Source of the DNA: Burkholderiales bacterium
Lineage (GTDB): Bacteria; Pseudomonadota; Gammaproteobacteria; Burkholderiales; Burkholderiaceae_C
Assembly (NCBI GenBank): GCA_026932235.1
Contig: JAIXKR010000075.1
Span: 1-45,943, forward strand
Length of the DNA stretch: 45,943 nucleotides
Direction: 5' to 3'
A program made the position numbers and the translations under genes. Every line of letters begins with the position of its first letter. Position 1 is the first letter of the stretch. Under the pieces are notes generated by a model. That model was not told the origin of the DNA. It was given only the letters and a program-made list of their open reading frames with translations, and ran no database searches. Positions 34,401 through 44,204 of the stretch are shown here, one piece after another.

Positions 34401-34479
34401 CGGCACCGACAGCAGCTTCACCATCCTCGGCCGCGGCGCCCTGCCCGCACCGGCGAGCGCGCCGCTGCGCAGCCGTTGA
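31411..34479 (+). CDS. TpsA exoprotein (filamentous-haemagglutinin type, TPS domain)
   Basis: A 1022-residue secreted protein: signal peptide with a basic start and LALTGPALLILLLAAP-type core, then a TPS/haemagglutination-activity domain (about 40-270): GRFTVPQSLGTVRGANLLHS, FARFGIARGEAATFTT, FWLLNPSGVLVGAGASFDVP (NPSG in place of the usual NPNG). The rest is Gly/Ala/Asp-rich repetitive beta-helix sequence (GGAITVDADALSLRDGARIS; SSGSVELRQGGYIVANSGGA). It lacks the long repeats or toxin tail of contact-dependent inhibition effectors. The C-terminus RPDICDAGTDSSFTILGRGA with LPAP resembles a conserved tail (SSF..GRGxLP) on many non-toxin TpsA proteins. It starts within the CHAT stop (ATGA) and is last in the operon. 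Confidence 0.92.
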   Translation: MRTPPVRPTRIARTALAALTGPALLILLLAAPGPTRAAATTDGSAGAVQTLSGRFTVPQSLGTVRGANLLHSFARFGIARGEAATFTTQDAGLRHVIARVTGGQASVLEGPLQLQAAGGASPDFWLLNPSGVLVGAGASFDVPAGLHLGAASTIRFADGSRLDADASSASSLSVAAPEAFGFLAAPAAGLLSVRDAALQPGLGAALTLAGGTMQVERAQIATLAAPLHLHTTGALVLGAGAELSASGVGPGALLHLEAGQMAAAQGAMASAWNYGSATGSGLQVDVAAALVLAEGANLASYAVADGMAGPLQVNAGSLMLSGRGAAGPTSLLSMGQAGPPGAVTLRVAETIEMFDGASIGSSNRSGAVPGVVSVQARRIALDGQGVATTINSLSTGDGPAAAVEVRAGEQLALRDGGQVFGATLGGVDAGSVHIASPRIEMQGGSGDVTGIYANALGAGRGGAITVDADALSLRDGARISTSTNHALGSAGSIAVNARQLRIEGRGQSTSIDSYAYGTGGDAGRIELQVQDELALQSGATVAAGTFGSGNPGLVKVRAGTLLIDGRGGGQGITAIAGDALFSGAGAEVDVQAARIDILEGGAIATSTASARDGQPLRVAADTLRIDGGANPGTATGIFADTQGSGNAGSLRIEVGELQVLNEGMVSTSTIAAGQGGSLEVRAARVLLSGAGGLVSVAADQGDAGRISIQSSGSVELRQGGYIVANSGGAGASGDIEIRTARFTAEGSDPAGGQRSRIAGRALPDSSGRAGRITLVADGEIVLGTDALLSIANDAHTPAAAQGDSRIRVQGGRIVLDGAEITAAAGAAADAGAIELASTGAIGLSGAGLHTSAASGRGGPITIDAGGALVLRNSLVTTSVLARDGGDGGDIRITTPALALASGFVQANTAAARASGGTVTIDAARLVPDGNHVFVGGQRIADFRPDAPGHNVIQAAAPDGVAGRLDVTQPELNLSGSLAALIAQPVDFGLLRPDICDAGTDSSFTILGRGALPAPASAPLRSR

Positions 34480-34506
34480 GGCCCCGGCGGCGCGCTCACG
34501 AGCGGC

Positions 34507-35403
34507 TCAAGCCGGAGCCGACCGCAGCAATTCCTGCACGATCGCCGCGCCGCGCTCGAGCAGCGGTCCGCGCGGTCGCTGCGCCGAGGTCGCGAGCCAG
34601 AGCGTCGCCACCAGCGGCGGCTTCAACGGCCGCAGCGTGAACGCTTCTGGCTGGCCGCTGCCGCGGATCGCGTTCTCGGTCAGCAGCGCATGCGCGCCCC
34701 CCTGTTGCACGAGGTCGAGGATCGCCGGCACGCTGTCGATCTCGAGCGCGACGCGGGCGCGTCGGCCTTCGGTGGCCAGCGCCGCCTCGAGCAGCATGCG
34801 CATCGCGTGCGGACGGCTCGGGATCACGAGCGACTGCTCGGCCAGCGTCGCCAGCGCAACCGCCGTACCCCGGCGGCGCTCCCCCGGTGCGCGCGCCGAG
34901 ACCAGGAAGAGCGGCTCGTCCCGCAGCGGCTGCAGCTCGATCGCGGGCGCGGGCGTGACGTTGTAGGCCAGGGCGGCATCGACGCGACCGATCACCAGCC
35001 ATTCGAGCGCGTAGGCCGACAAGCCTTCGACGATCGACAGGCTCGCGTGCGGCAACTGCGCCCTGAAGGCCTGCACCAAGGGGCCGGTGAGCGTGCGGCT
35101 GACGCTGGGCGGCAGCGCGATCGCGAGGCGCCCGCTGGCGGCGCCGCGCTGGTCCTCGAGGTCGTCGCGCGCGCGCTGCACCTGCTGCAGGATGCCGCGC
35201 GCGTGCGCCAGCAGCCGCTTACCGCCCTCGGTGGGCGTGACGCCGCGGCCGTTGCGCTGCAGCAGCGTCTGGCGCAGCTCGACCTCGAGCGCACGCACCT
35301 GGCGCGAGAGCGCGGGCTGCGCGATCTGCAGGAAGGCCGAGGCGCGCGTGAAGCTGCCCATCTCGGCGACGTGCACGAAGTATTCGAGCTGCTTCAGATC
35401 CAT
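34507..35403 (-). CDS. LysR-family regulator (likely of the lig operon)
   Basis: A 298-residue LysR protein of normal length. The N-terminal helix-turn-helix is MDLKQLEYFVHVAEMGSFTR, ASAFLQIAQPALSRQVRALE; the effector domain begins about residue 90 (GRLAIALPPSVSRTLTGPLV) and includes VDAALAYNVTPAPAIELQPL and AILDLVQQGGAHALLTENAI. It resembles the Nac/CbbR-like subgroup used for many aromatic pathways. It is divergent from ligJ with an 87-bp gap holding a strong dyad at 35426-35455, so it most likely activates the protocatechuate operon in response to a pathway compound. Confidence 0.93.
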   Translation of the reverse strand: MDLKQLEYFVHVAEMGSFTRASAFLQIAQPALSRQVRALEVELRQTLLQRNGRGVTPTEGGKRLLAHARGILQQVQRARDDLEDQRGAASGRLAIALPPSVSRTLTGPLVQAFRAQLPHASLSIVEGLSAYALEWLVIGRVDAALAYNVTPAPAIELQPLRDEPLFLVSARAPGERRRGTAVALATLAEQSLVIPSRPHAMRMLLEAALATEGRRARVALEIDSVPAILDLVQQGGAHALLTENAIRGSGQPEAFTLRPLKPPLVATLWLATSAQRPRGPLLERGAAIVQELLRSAPA

Positions 35404-35425
35404 GCCGGGATGCTATAGCTGCTAG

Positions 35426-35455
35426 TCCCGTTATCGCATTGATGCGAAGTCGGGA
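35426..35455. promoter_or_regulatory. Dyad-symmetric candidate operator between LysR and ligJ
   Basis: TCCCG-N3-TCGCAT-TG-ATGCGA-N3-CGGGA: both outer 5-bp and inner 6-bp arms are exact inverted repeats around one centre. It sits 35 bp from ligJ and 22 bp from the LysR gene. This is a good candidate for the LysR dimer recognition site. Confidence 0.6.
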
Positions 35456-35490
35456 TCGGCCAACAATGCCGGCCCAAGGAGAGCGCGCCC

Positions 35491-36519
35491 ATGATCATCG
35501 ACATCCACGGCCACTACACGACGGCGCCCGCGGCACTGGGCCACTGGCGCGACGCGCAGATCGCCGGCATCGGCGACCCGGGCAAGCGCCCGCGCGTCGC
35601 GGACCTGAAGATCAGCGACGACGACATCCGCGAGACGATCGAGAACAACCAGCTCAAGCTGATGCGCGCGCGCGGCTCGGACCTCACCGTCTTCAGCCCG
35701 CGCGCCAGCTTCATGGCGCACCACATCGGCGACTTCGAGGTCAGCAGCACCTGGGCGGCGATCTGCAACGAGCTCTGCTTCCGCGTCAGCCGGCTCTTTC
35801 CGGATCACTTCGTCCCCGCGGCCATGCTGCCGCAGAGCCCGGGCGTGGACCCCAGGACCTGCATCCCGGAGCTGGTGAAGTGCGTCGAGCAGTACGGCAA
35901 CGTCGCCGTCAACCTCAACCCCGACCCCTCCGGCGGCCACTGGAAGGAGCCGCCGCTCACCGACCGCCACTGGTACCCGATCTACGAGAAGCTGGTCGAG
36001 TACGAGATCCCGGCCATGATCCACGTCAGCACCAGCTGCAACGCCTGCTTTCACACCACCGGCGCGCACTACATCAACGCCGACACCACGGCCTTCATGC
36101 AGCTCATCCAGGGCGACCTGTTCAAGGACTTCCCGACGCTGAAGTTCATCATCCCGCACGGCGGCGGCGCCGCGCCCTACCACTGGGGGCGCTACCGCGG
36201 CCTGGCGCAGGAGCTGAAGAAGCCGCTGCTGCAGGAGCATCTGCTGAACAACGTCTTCTTCGACACCTGCGTCTACCACCAGCCGGGCATCGACCTGCTG
36301 ACCAAGGTGGTGCCGGTCGAGAACATCCTCTTCGCCAGCGAGATGATCGGCGCCGTGCGCGGCGTCGACCCCGAGACCGGCTTCAACTACGACGACACCA
36401 AGCGCTACATCGAGGCCAGCACCCAGCTCACGCCGGCGCAGAAGCACGCCATCTACGAAGGCAACGCGCGACGCGTCTACCCGCGCCTGGACGCCGCGCT
36501 GAAGAAGAAGGGGAAGTGA
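35491..36519 (+). CDS. ligJ: 4-oxalomesaconate hydratase
   Basis: A 342-residue amidohydrolase-superfamily enzyme matching Sphingobium LigJ and Comamonas PmdE, including [20 protein letters not shown] at the N-terminus (HGH metal ligands), GRLS-equivalent [70 protein letters not shown] and [17 protein letters not shown]. It hydrates the isomer of 4-oxalomesaconate to 4-carboxy-4-hydroxy-2-oxoadipate. It is the first gene of the operon with ribosome site AAGGAGAG, and ligK follows after 1 bp. Confidence 0.94.
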   Translation: MIIDIHGHYTTAPAALGHWRDAQIAGIGDPGKRPRVADLKISDDDIRETIENNQLKLMRARGSDLTVFSPRASFMAHHIGDFEVSSTWAAICNELCFRVSRLFPDHFVPAAMLPQSPGVDPRTCIPELVKCVEQYGNVAVNLNPDPSGGHWKEPPLTDRHWYPIYEKLVEYEIPAMIHVSTSCNACFHTTGAHYINADTTAFMQLIQGDLFKDFPTLKFIIPHGGGAAPYHWGRYRGLAQELKKPLLQEHLLNNVFFDTCVYHQPGIDLLTKVVPVENILFASEMIGAVRGVDPETGFNYDDTKRYIEASTQLTPAQKHAIYEGNARRVYPRLDAALKKKGK

Positions 36520-36520
36520 G

Positions 36521-37204
36521 ATGTTCGAACTCGGAGTCGTCTACCGCAACATCGAGCGCACCGACGCCGCCACCGCCGACGCACTGGCGCGCCTGGGCAG
36601 CGCCACCGTGCACGAGGCCATGGGCCGGGTCGGCCTGATGAAGCCCTACATGCGCCCGATCTACGCCGGCGCGCAGGTCTCGGGCACCGCCGTCACCGTG
36701 CTGCTGCATCCGGGCGACAACTGGATGATGCACGTCGTCGCCGAGCAGATCCGCCCCGGCGACATCGTCGTCGCCGCCGTCACCGCCGAGTGCAGCGACG
36801 GCTACTTCGGCGACCTGCTGGCCACCAGCTTCCAGGCCCGCGGTGCGCGCGCCCTGGTCATCGACGCCGGCGTGCGCGACGTGAAGACGCTGCACGAGAT
36901 GGGCTTCCCGGTCTGGAGCAAGGCCATCAGCGCCAAGGGCACGATCAAGGCCACGCTCGGCTCGGTCAACATCCCCGTGGTCTGTGCCGGCGCCTGGGTG
37001 ACGCCCGGCGATGTCATCGTCGCCGACGACGACGGCGTCGTCTGCGTGCCGCGCGCGCTGGCCGGCAAGACGCTCGAGGCCGCCACGCGACGCGAGGCGC
37101 TGGAAGGCGAGAAGCGCGCCAAGCTCGCCAGCGGCGTGCTCGGCCTGGACATGTACCAGATGCGCGAACCGCTGGCCAAGGCCGGCCTGCGCTACATCGA
37201 CTGA
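36521..37204 (+). CDS. ligK: 4-carboxy-4-hydroxy-2-oxoadipate aldolase / oxaloacetate decarboxylase
   Basis: A 227-residue class II aldolase of the RraA-like fold, as LigK/PmdF/GalC. Motifs are [60 protein letters not shown] with [40 protein letters not shown] (R-D of the active site) and [16 protein letters not shown]. It cleaves the product of LigJ to pyruvate and oxaloacetate in the cytoplasm. The start is 1 nt after the ligJ stop, with AAGGGGAAG upstream. Confidence 0.95.
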   Translation: MFELGVVYRNIERTDAATADALARLGSATVHEAMGRVGLMKPYMRPIYAGAQVSGTAVTVLLHPGDNWMMHVVAEQIRPGDIVVAAVTAECSDGYFGDLLATSFQARGARALVIDAGVRDVKTLHEMGFPVWSKAISAKGTIKATLGSVNIPVVCAGAWVTPGDVIVADDDGVVCVPRALAGKTLEAATRREALEGEKRAKLASGVLGLDMYQMREPLAKAGLRYID

Positions 37205-37228
37205 AGACGGCAGCGCCCGCGACCGAGC

Positions 37229-37584
37229 ATGCGCATCACGCTCATCGGCTACGGCGAGGTCGGCCGCATCCTGGCCGAGGATCTGCGCGCGCAGGATCAT
37301 GCGCTGTGCGCCTTCGACCTCGCGCTGCAGGGCGAACAGGGCGAGCCCATGCTCGACGCCGAGCTGGTGATCTCCGCCGGTGACCGCGAATCAGGCCGTG
37401 CCGGTGGCGCAGGCCTGCGCGCCGGGCCTGGGTCGCCGACCTCGCCGACGCCGGCGCCTTCGGCGTGCGCGGCAGCCCGGGCTTTGCGCGCAGCAGCGAC
37501 TGGCGCACCGAGGCCGATCGCCTGCTGGCGGCCGACGGCCGGCCCGCAGCGAACCTGGATGCGACGACGAGAAAGGACGGCTGA
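37229..37584 (+). pseudogene. NAD(P)-dependent oxidoreductase, internally deleted and frameshifted
   Basis: Three pieces of one Rossmann oxidoreductase (6-phosphogluconate-dehydrogenase-like/DUF1932 type) lie in three frames. First is ITLIGYGEVGRILAEDLRAQ to AELVISA (frame of 37229). From the GTG at 37380 it continues as VTANQAVPVAQACAPGL. From 37426 the C-terminal part reads WVADLADAGAFGVRGSPGFA, then RSSDWRTEADRLLAADG. Full relatives are about 300 residues; here only about 115 remain, so the substrate-binding middle is gone. An intact homologue in other lig/pmd clusters is expected from memory. The operon continues 3 bp later with ligI, so the deletion did not disturb downstream genes. Confidence 0.8.
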
Positions 37585-37587
37585 GCG

Positions 37588-38505
37588 ATGAGCTTCGAGA
37601 AGACCCCCGGCTGGCTGGACTGGTACGCCGGCCCGAGCACGCCGCGCTTTCGCCTGCCGCCGGGCAGCGTGGACGCGCACTGCCACGTCTTCGGCCCCGG
37701 CGCCGAGTTTCCATTCGCCCCCGAGCGCAAGTACACGCCTTGCGACGCGAGCAAGGCGCAGCTCTTCGCGCTGCGCGACCACCTGGGCTTTGCGCGCAAC
37801 GTCATCGTGCAGGCCACCTGCCACGGCGCCGACAACCGGGCCCTGGTCGACGCCTGCCGCGCCAGCCAGGGCCGCGCGCGCGGCGTGGCCACGGTCCGGC
37901 GCAGCGTCAGCGACGCCGAGCTGCACAGCCTGCACGAGGCCGGCGTGCGCGGCGTGCGCTTCAACTTCGTCAAGCGCCTGGTCGACTTCACGCCCAAGGA
38001 CGAACTGCTCGAGATCGCCGCGCGCATCAAGGCGCTGGGCTGGCACGTCGTCATCTACTTCGAGGCCCAGGACCTGCCCGAGCTGTGGGACTTCTTCACC
38101 GCGCTGCCGACCACCGTCGTCGTCGACCACATGGGCCGCCCCGACGTGCGCCAGCCCCTGGACGGCCCCGAGTTCGCGCTCTTCCTGAAGTTCATGCGCG
38201 AGCACGAGAACGTGTGGAGCAAGGTCAGCTGCCCCGAGCGCCTGAGCCACAGCGGCCCACCGGCCTTGCACGGCGAGCAGGCCGCCTACCGCGACGTCGT
38301 GCCCTTCGCGCGCAAGGTCGTCGAATCCTTCCCCGAGCGCGTGCTCTGGGGCACCGACTGGCCGCATCCCAACCTGAAGGACCACATGCCCGACGACGGC
38401 CTGCTGGTCGACTTCATCCCCCACATCGCTCCCACCCCCGAACTGCAGCGCAAGCTGCTGGTCGACAATCCGATGCGTCTCTACTGGCCCGACGAAGTTC
38501 GATGA
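37588..38505 (+). CDS. ligI: 2-pyrone-4,6-dicarboxylate hydrolase
   Basis: A 305-residue amidohydrolase matching LigI/PmdD, which opens the lactone of 2-pyrone-4,6-dicarboxylate to 4-oxalomesaconate. Visible motifs are SVDAHCHVFGPGAEFPFAPE (active-site His pair), RKYTPCDASKAQLFALRDHL, VQATCHGADNRALVDACR, GVRGVRFNFVKRLVDFTPKD, VVVDHMGRPDV and RVLWGTDWPHPNLKDHMPDD (catalytic Asp). The start ATGAGCTTCGAG lies 3 nt after the pseudogene stop. Its stop overlaps the ATG of the tannase-like gene. Confidence 0.95.
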   Translation: MSFEKTPGWLDWYAGPSTPRFRLPPGSVDAHCHVFGPGAEFPFAPERKYTPCDASKAQLFALRDHLGFARNVIVQATCHGADNRALVDACRASQGRARGVATVRRSVSDAELHSLHEAGVRGVRFNFVKRLVDFTPKDELLEIAARIKALGWHVVIYFEAQDLPELWDFFTALPTTVVVDHMGRPDVRQPLDGPEFALFLKFMREHENVWSKVSCPERLSHSGPPALHGEQAAYRDVVPFARKVVESFPERVLWGTDWPHPNLKDHMPDDGLLVDFIPHIAPTPELQRKLLVDNPMRLYWPDEVR

Positions 38506-40199
38506 AGCTGACCTTCGCCTCACTCCTCCTTCCCGTCCTGGCCCTGGCCTTGTCCGGCTGCGGCACGACAAGCCCTCGTCTTGCTGCAGGCGCCGACCTG
38601 CAGGCCGGATGCAAGTCCTTCGAGGGCTACACGATCGACGCCGAGCGCATCGTCTGGCCTGGCCTTGCCAGCGGCAAGGCGCGCATCGAGAGCGCCGCCT
38701 GGAAGCCGGCCACGCCGCTGTCGACGGACGGGCGTGGACCGACGCCGGAGTACACGATCCGGCCGGCCACGCCGGCGCATTGCCAGGTCATCGGCAGCAT
38801 CGCGCCGGTCGACCCAAAGGCCGATCCGATCCGCTTTCAGGTCAACCTTCCCGCGAACTGGAACGGGCGCTCGCTGCAGTACGGTGGCGGCGGCTTCAAC
38901 GGTACGCTCGTCGATGGCCTTGGCCTGCTCCCGGCGCAGCGTTTCGACAGCGCCTCGCCGCTTGCCAAGGGCTATGTCACCGTGGGTACGGACTCGGGGC
39001 ACTCGAGCCGGCCCGGCGAGTCGCCGATGCGCTTCGCCCTCAACGACGAGATGCTCGCCAACTTCGCGCACGCCGCGTATCCCAAAGTGCGCAACGTCTC
39101 GCTCGAGCTGATGAAGGCAGCCTACGGTCGTGCCCCGAGCAAGTTCTACTTCTTCGGCAGCAGCGAAGGCGGGCGCGAGGGCCTCATGATGGCACAGCGC
39201 TACCCGCAGGCTTTCAACGGCATCTTCAGCCGCGTTCCCGTCATCAACTGGACGGGCCTGCAGTTCGCGGGCGTGCGCAACGGCATGTCGCTGATGAACG
39301 AGGGCTGGATCGCGCCCGCGCAGGTCAACCTGGTTCAGGAGAGGACGCTCGCCGCATGCGACGCCGCCGACGGCCTCGCCGACGGCGTGGTCAGCGACCC
39401 TGTCGGATGCCTGAAGCGCTTCGACCCCGCCTCGCTGCGTTGCGCGCCAGGGGCCGCCGGGACGGACTGCCTGAGCGAAGCCCAGATCAAGGCAGTGCAG
39501 ACCCTGCGCTCACCCTATCGCTTCCCCTATGCGCTGGCGAACGGCTTCTCCGAGTACCCCGGCTGGAGCATCGGCGGTGAGGCGGCCCCCCCCGCCGGGC
39601 CAGGCGGTGGATGGCTTGCCTGGTGGAGCGGGCGCGCAGCACCTTCGCTGCCGCCGACGCCGGACAATGGCATCGCCTGGATCTTCGGCAGCGGGGCGCT
39701 GCAGCATTTTTTCGCGCGCGATCCGAACGCCGATCCACGCCAGATCACACCCGAGCGCGTCGCGACCCGCGTGGCCGAGGTCTCCGCGCTGATGGATGCC
39801 ACCTCGCCCGACCTGAGCACCTTCCAGCGCCTGGGCGGAAAGCTGATCATCCTCGAGTACATGAGCGACTACGCGCAGAGCCCGTTCGCGGGAGCTCAGT
39901 ACTTGAGGGCCGTGCAGCAGAGACTCGGCCCACGTCAACCGGACGAGTTCATGAGGCTCTACACGGCACCCGGCGTCGATCACATGGGTGGTGGGGCGCC
40001 GGCACGGGTGGACTTCCTCGACGCGCTGGCCGAATGGACCGAGACCGGGAGACGACTGCTTCCGGACGAGGTGGTCGAGCAGCGGTCGAGTCCACCGTTC
40101 GCCATCATCCGCAGTCGCCCGCTCTGCGAATGGCCGTTCTGGCCCAAGTATCTCGGCGGCGATGTCAACGACGCCCGCAGTTTCGTCTGCTCTTTCTGA
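38502..40199 (+). CDS. Tannase/feruloyl esterase-family lipoprotein
   Basis: A 565-residue protein with a lipoprotein signal (FASLLLPVLALALSGCG, Cys20). It matches the tannase/feruloyl esterase family: GRSLQYGGGGFNGTLVDG, YVTVGTDSGHSSRPGESP, FFGSSEGGREGLMMAQRYPQ with Ser221 as nucleophile, EYMSDYAQSPFAG with Asp456 and APGVDHMGGGAPARVDFLDA with His494. Canonical members have a CS-D-HC motif whose two Cys residues form a disulfide beside the active site; here both are replaced (Ser220 and Met495). Position between ligI and ligA suggests it frees gallate or protocatechuate from esters at the cell envelope. It overlaps ligI by 4 nt. Confidence 0.88.
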   Translation: MKLTFASLLLPVLALALSGCGTTSPRLAAGADLQAGCKSFEGYTIDAERIVWPGLASGKARIESAAWKPATPLSTDGRGPTPEYTIRPATPAHCQVIGSIAPVDPKADPIRFQVNLPANWNGRSLQYGGGGFNGTLVDGLGLLPAQRFDSASPLAKGYVTVGTDSGHSSRPGESPMRFALNDEMLANFAHAAYPKVRNVSLELMKAAYGRAPSKFYFFGSSEGGREGLMMAQRYPQAFNGIFSRVPVINWTGLQFAGVRNGMSLMNEGWIAPAQVNLVQERTLAACDAADGLADGVVSDPVGCLKRFDPASLRCAPGAAGTDCLSEAQIKAVQTLRSPYRFPYALANGFSEYPGWSIGGEAAPPAGPGGGWLAWWSGRAAPSLPPTPDNGIAWIFGSGALQHFFARDPNADPRQITPERVATRVAEVSALMDATSPDLSTFQRLGGKLIILEYMSDYAQSPFAGAQYLRAVQQRLGPRQPDEFMRLYTAPGVDHMGGGAPARVDFLDALAEWTETGRRLLPDEVVEQRSSPPFAIIRSRPLCEWPFWPKYLGGDVNDARSFVCSF

Positions 40200-40212
40200 A
40201 CAGGAGGCCAGC

Positions 40213-42468
<2,256 letters not shown>

Positions 42469-42492
42469 CGAGGCGGCGGCGATGACACGGCG

Positions 42493-43158
42493 ATGAGCCC
42501 CTGGCTCGAATGGGGCAGCCTCGCGGCCAGCGTCGCCGTCGTCGCCGCCTACGAGTACTACGCGCACGTCGCCGGGCGCCGCCAGTCGCTGCGCCAGGCG
42601 CGCTTCATCAACGCGCGCATGCGCGAGGCGTGGGCGCAGGCCGTCGCGACGCAGGCGGGCTTCGAGGTCGTCGCCGTGCAGGCGCTGCGCAACACGCTGA
42701 TGGCGGCAACGGTCGCGGCCTCCACCGCGGCGCTGGCGCTGATGGCCGCGCTCACCATCGGCGGCGCGTCGATCTACGCCGGGCTCTCGCACTGGCCGCA
42801 GAGCGGCCTCGGGCCGCTGCACGTCGTGCTCGGCACCCTGGTCGTCGTGCTGCTGTTCGCCAGCTACACCTGCGCGGCGATGTCGATGCGCTTCTTCGGC
42901 CACACGACGATGATCGTCTCGATGCCGATCGCCAGCCCCGAGCGCCAGCGCTTCAACCCCGTCGCCGCGCACTGGGTGCAGCGCGCCGGAACGCTTTACA
43001 GCTGGTCGCTGCGCCTGTTCATGATGGTGGTGCCGGCGGTCGCCGGCGTCGTCCACCCGATGGCACTGATGCCGGCGACGCTGGCGCTTCTGGTCGCGCT
43101 GCACTTCTTCGACCAGCCGCCGCCGGACGCGGCGGGACCGCATCCGGTAGCGCCATGA
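42493..43158 (+). CDS. DUF599-family membrane protein
   Basis: A 221-residue protein matching DUF599. It has about four hydrophobic segments: LEWGSLAASVAVVAAYEYYA, LMAATVAASTAALALMAALT, LHVVLGTLVVVLLFASYTCA and MVVPAVAGVVHPMALMPATL. Between them are polar parts typical of the family, ARFINARMREAWAQAVATQA and NPVAAHWVQRAGTLYSWSLR. Function is unknown. It lies 24 bp after ligC and its stop overlaps the aldo/keto reductase start, so it is likely read through from the lig operon without an evident pathway role. Confidence 0.85.
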   Translation: MSPWLEWGSLAASVAVVAAYEYYAHVAGRRQSLRQARFINARMREAWAQAVATQAGFEVVAVQALRNTLMAATVAASTAALALMAALTIGGASIYAGLSHWPQSGLGPLHVVLGTLVVVLLFASYTCAAMSMRFFGHTTMIVSMPIASPERQRFNPVAAHWVQRAGTLYSWSLRLFMMVVPAVAGVVHPMALMPATLALLVALHFFDQPPPDAAGPHPVAP

Positions 43159-44168
43159 AGACGCGCACGCTGGCCGGACGCGAGGTCAAGCCGATCGGCC
43201 TGGGCTGCATGAACCTGAGCCACGCCTACGGCACGCCGCCCGCGCCCGCGCAGGCCGAGGCCTTGCTGCGCCGCGCGCTGGAGCTGGGCGTGGACTGCTT
43301 CGACAGCGCCGCGCTCTACGGCGGCGGTGCCAACGAGGAACTCGTCGGCCGCGTGCTCGCACCCGCGCGCCAGCGCATCACGCTGTGCAGCAAGGGCGGC
43401 CTGGTGATGCAGCCGCAGGCCGACGGCACGAAGAAGCGCGTCATCGACGGCCGCCCCGAGGCGCTGCGCCGCCACGTCGACGAGAGCCTCGCGCGGCTGC
43501 GGTCCGAGCGCATCGATCTGTACTACCTGCACCGCTGGGACAAGACGGTTCCGATCGAGGAATCGGTCGGCGAGCTCGGGCGCCTGGTGCAGGCGGGCAA
43601 GCTGGGGGCGCTCGGCTTGTCCGAGGTGTCGGCGGCGACGCTGCGCCGCGCACACGCGGTGCACCCGATCGCCGCGGTGCAGACCGAGTATTCGCTCTGG
43701 ACGCGCAACCCCGAGATCGCGGTCCTCGCCGCGTGCCGCGAGCTGGGCGCCGCGTTCGTCGCCTTCAGCCCGCTGGCGCGCGCCTTCCTCACGAACACGC
43801 TGCACGACGTGTCGCGGCTGCCCGAGAACGACATCCGCCGCGGCATGCCGCGCTTCGCGCCCGCGGCATACGCGGCGAACCTCGAACTGCTGCCGCCTTA
43901 CGTGGCCCTGGCCGAAGAGATCGGCTGCACGCCCGGGCAACTGGCGCTGGCCTGGGTGTTGGCGCAGGGCGAGCACGTCATCGCCATCCCCGGCACGACG
44001 AACCCCGCGCACCTCGAAGAGAACATGGGCGCGCTGCGCGTGCGACCGAGCGCCGATCATCTGCGCCGGCTGGACACCATGATCGACCACGCCCGCGTCG
44101 TCGGCCCGCGCTACAGCGCGGCCGCGCAGGCCGACGTCGACACCGAGGTCTTCGCCGACGGGCGTTGA
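43155..44168 (+). CDS. Aldo/keto reductase
   Basis: A 337-residue (beta/alpha)8 NADPH-dependent reductase. The catalytic tetrad is visible: Asp and Tyr in DCFDSAALYGGGANEELV, Lys in ITLCSKGGLV and His in IDLYYLHRWDKTVPIEES. Other motifs are IGLGCMNLSHAYG, GLSEVSAATLRRAHAVHPI, AVQTEYSLWTRNPE, VAFSPLARAFLT and AIPGTTNPAHLEENMGAL (NADPH phosphate site). It fits the AKR13-like bacterial group. Substrate is unknown. It starts in the DUF599 stop (ATGA) and is the last gene of this run. Confidence 0.93.
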   Translation: MKTRTLAGREVKPIGLGCMNLSHAYGTPPAPAQAEALLRRALELGVDCFDSAALYGGGANEELVGRVLAPARQRITLCSKGGLVMQPQADGTKKRVIDGRPEALRRHVDESLARLRSERIDLYYLHRWDKTVPIEESVGELGRLVQAGKLGALGLSEVSAATLRRAHAVHPIAAVQTEYSLWTRNPEIAVLAACRELGAAFVAFSPLARAFLTNTLHDVSRLPENDIRRGMPRFAPAAYAANLELLPPYVALAEEIGCTPGQLALAWVLAQGEHVIAIPGTTNPAHLEENMGALRVRPSADHLRRLDTMIDHARVVGPRYSAAAQADVDTEVFADGR

Positions 44169-44204
44169 GCCGGCGCCTGCACGGCCGGCGGTCGGGCGCG
44201 GCGC

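Noticed and set aside
31411-34479. Contact-dependent inhibition (CdiA/CdiI) locus
   Set aside because: TpsA is only 1022 residues, lacks a variable toxin tail and VENN-type motif, and no small immunity gene follows; the next gene is a convergent LysR regulator.
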